A stretch of 64,000 nucleotides of DNA from Phyllobacteriaceae bacterium (GTDB lineage Bacteria; Pseudomonadota; Alphaproteobacteria; Rhizobiales; Rhizobiaceae), in the NCBI GenBank assembly GCA_016711085.1, contig JADJTR010000003.1:248001-312000 (forward strand). The letters run 5' to 3'. Positions 62,774 to 64,000 of the stretch are shown here, one piece after another. The position numbers and the translations under genes were made by a program. Below the pieces are notes generated by a model that had not been told where the DNA came from, made no database searches, and saw only the letters and a list, made by a program, of their open reading frames with translations. How positions within the stretch are numbered: the first letter of the stretch is position 1; every line of letters begins with the position of its first letter.

Positions 62774-63394
62774 CTAGTTGGCGGTCTTGGCCTTGTCCTG
62801 TTCTTCCTTGAGCTTCTTTTCGAATTCGGCGCGGCGCTTCTGGATTTCGTCCTGCAGCGTCTGCTGGCGCTGTTCGAGATCGGACTGCTTCAGGCCCTCG
62901 CCATCGTAGGCTTCGCCGAAGCCTTTCAGCGAAATCTTGATCGGGTTCGGCTGGTTCTGGAAATTGATCGAATTGAGAATCACTTCGCCGCCTTTTTTAA
63001 AGGTGCCGACGAGTTTTTCGTCAAGCGGCGCCTCGGCGACGCAGCGATCGGGGAAGCAGATGACGAAATCGAGTTTCTGCGGCTTGGCGCCGTCGACCGA
63101 CAGGGAGATGCCCGGCGGGATGAGGCGGCCGGGCGGCACCGAAATCTGGAACACTTTGCGATTGACCTTGCCCTTCACCTCGATCATCGACACGCCGATG
63201 ACGAGCTGGCCGGTTTCGGCCATGGTGATGTTCTGGACATTGCAGATGTCATTGTCTTCCTGCTTGGCGCAGACCTTGAACCAGCCCTGCGGCATGGACT
63301 GGGCAGCGGCGGGAAGGACGGCCGTAGCGGAAAATCCCGCGAGCATCGACGCGACAATGGCGGCGCGGGTGGCGATGGAGGTCTGACCAATCAT
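62774..63394 (-). CDS. Invasion-associated locus B (IalB)-family secreted protein
   Basis: 206 residues from ATG 63394 with a signal peptide (ATRAAIVASMLAGFSATAVLP). The mature part has the IalB pattern: QGWFKVCAKQEDNDICNVQN, GVSMIEVKGKVNRKVFQISV and PPGRLIPPGISLSVDGAKPQ, with cysteines CxxxxxNDIC and ICFPDRC. A charged helix (QQTLQDEIQKRRAEFEKKLK) ends the protein. Family members occur in Bartonella and many non-pathogenic rhizobia, so the name does not imply virulence. It may act at the envelope. Confidence 0.87.
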   Translation of the reverse strand: MIGQTSIATRAAIVASMLAGFSATAVLPAAAQSMPQGWFKVCAKQEDNDICNVQNITMAETGQLVIGVSMIEVKGKVNRKVFQISVPPGRLIPPGISLSVDGAKPQKLDFVICFPDRCVAEAPLDEKLVGTFKKGGEVILNSINFQNQPNPIKISLKGFGEAYDGEGLKQSDLEQRQQTLQDEIQKRRAEFEKKLKEEQDKAKTAN

Positions 63395-63626
63395 GAATTC
63401 GGCTTCCTTCGAAAATCTGGACCGCATGGAAAAACGCGGACGTGGGCTAGGTGTCGCCCGAATGAGGCAACAGCATGGCCGGTCCAATCTCGCTGGCCTG
63501 TTACACCGGTGCGCCGTGCAAATCCAGCGTCACGGCGCATTTTCCGGCGTCGCCGCGATGCAGCTGAAAACCCATGCGGCCGGCTCGTGCTACGATGAGA
63601 GTCGATTCGACACAGCGGATTCGACC

Positions 63627-64000
63627 ATGGGAAACCGGTTGGCCTTCATTCCATCGCGCGCCGGCGCTGCGACCTTGGCGTTTCTTCTTGCTTTTGCTCC
63701 GGCGTCCGCCGAACCGAAGCACGCCATCGCCATGCATGGCGAACCGGCGTTGCCGGCGGATTTCACCCATTTTCCCCATGTCAATGCGCAGGCGCCGAAG
63801 GGCGGCCGGATCAATTACGCCGTCGTCGGCACGTTCGACAGCGTTAACCCGTTCATCGTCCAAGGCAGCGCGGCGCGTGGCCTGACCGACCTCGCCTTCG
63901 GCTACAATGTCTATGAGCCGCTGATGCAGCGCTCGGCTTCCGAACCGTTCACGCTCTACCCCTTGCTGGCGAAAAGCGTCGATACCGACGCCGCGCGCAC
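63627..64000 (+). CDS. Family-5 extracellular solute-binding protein, 3' end cut off
   Basis: The gene starts at ATG 63627 and runs off the right edge (124 codons seen). A signal peptide (FIPSRAGAATLAFLLAFAPA) ends near ASA|EPKH. HGEPALPADFTHFPHVNAQA and GGRINYAVVGTFDSVNPFIV match the start of YejA/oligopeptide-type binding proteins that feed ABC importers. The substrate is unknown; its permeases are probably to the right. Its divergent neighbour is the IalB-family gene, 232 bases away, a gap with room for two promoters. Confidence 0.88.
   Translation, partial: MGNRLAFIPSRAGAATLAFLLAFAPASAEPKHAIAMHGEPALPADFTHFPHVNAQAPKGGRINYAVVGTFDSVNPFIVQGSAARGLTDLAFGYNVYEPLMQRSASEPFTLYPLLAKSVDTDAAR

Overview
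The window is chromosomal DNA from an alphaproteobacterium of the order Hyphomicrobiales (Rhizobiales). The evidence is the ispDF–dusB–ntrBC–ntrYX–hfq–hflX–mazG gene order, a pyruvate dehydrogenase cluster whose E1 beta subunit carries its own lipoyl domain, a phosphatidylcholine synthase, a TIGR-length HspQ and rhizobial-type palindromic repeats. The sequence is GC-rich except for the left 1.6 kb and a short patch near 22.4-22.7 kb. There is no rRNA and no CRISPR array.

Layout. 1-4.0 kb: end of an integrated element abutting tRNA-Ser(TGA); it holds a partial large P-loop GTPase-like protein, a small unknown protein and a large serine recombinase whose frame runs through the tRNA. 4.2-12.1 kb: rlpA, a D-Ala-D-Ala carboxypeptidase and a tightly overlapping run tmk–holB–metG–tatD–MBL hydrolase–YbaK-like deacylase. 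12.2-25.8 kb: DUF423, mazG, hflX, hfq, D-amino acid aminotransferase, the two nitrogen-sensing two-component pairs NtrYX and NtrBC, a decayed BrnT/BrnA toxin-antitoxin pair, dusB, ispDF, pncC-like. 25.8-40.2 kb: a fused membrane/spermidine-synthase-like protein, ratA, lipA, small membrane proteins, a PaiB-like protein, then lpd–GNAT–YdcH–pdhC–pdhB–(small membrane protein)–pdhA–ftsB–eno. 40.4-53 kb: small secreted proteins, DUF1624, an isoprenylcysteine methyltransferase-like protein, HXXEE, MerR, mgtE, tRNA-Leu(GAG), lipB, an SRPBCC–M50 protease, pccA, an ion channel, rimO, an acyltransferase. 53.2-64 kb: a BMP-type (nucleoside-like) ABC transporter, a quinone oxidoreductase, pcs, a UbiH-type monooxygenase, an AEC transporter, hspQ, an IalB-family protein and the start of a family-5 solute-binding protein.

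How the parts connect. PdhA/B/C and Lpd form the pyruvate dehydrogenase complex; LipA and LipB, both in the window, make the lipoyl group carried by PdhB, PdhC. NtrB/NtrC and NtrY/NtrX sit side by side as nitrogen regulation. RlpA, the carboxypeptidase and FtsB act on the cell wall and division.

Two cautions and two highlights. Many conserved genes are interrupted (tmk, metG, hflX, dat, ntrY, pdhC, the M50 protein, qor), and several of the indels fall in runs of G or C, so most look like sequence errors rather than real gene loss. The most interesting structures are a 113-bp palindromic element present in frame in the linker of both pdhB and pdhC (with a second repeat family also in pdhC), and the recombinase/tRNA-Ser junction with the edge GTPase-like protein. 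I did not find a clear multi-gene novel defence system; the edge gene is the only candidate and it is cut by the window.
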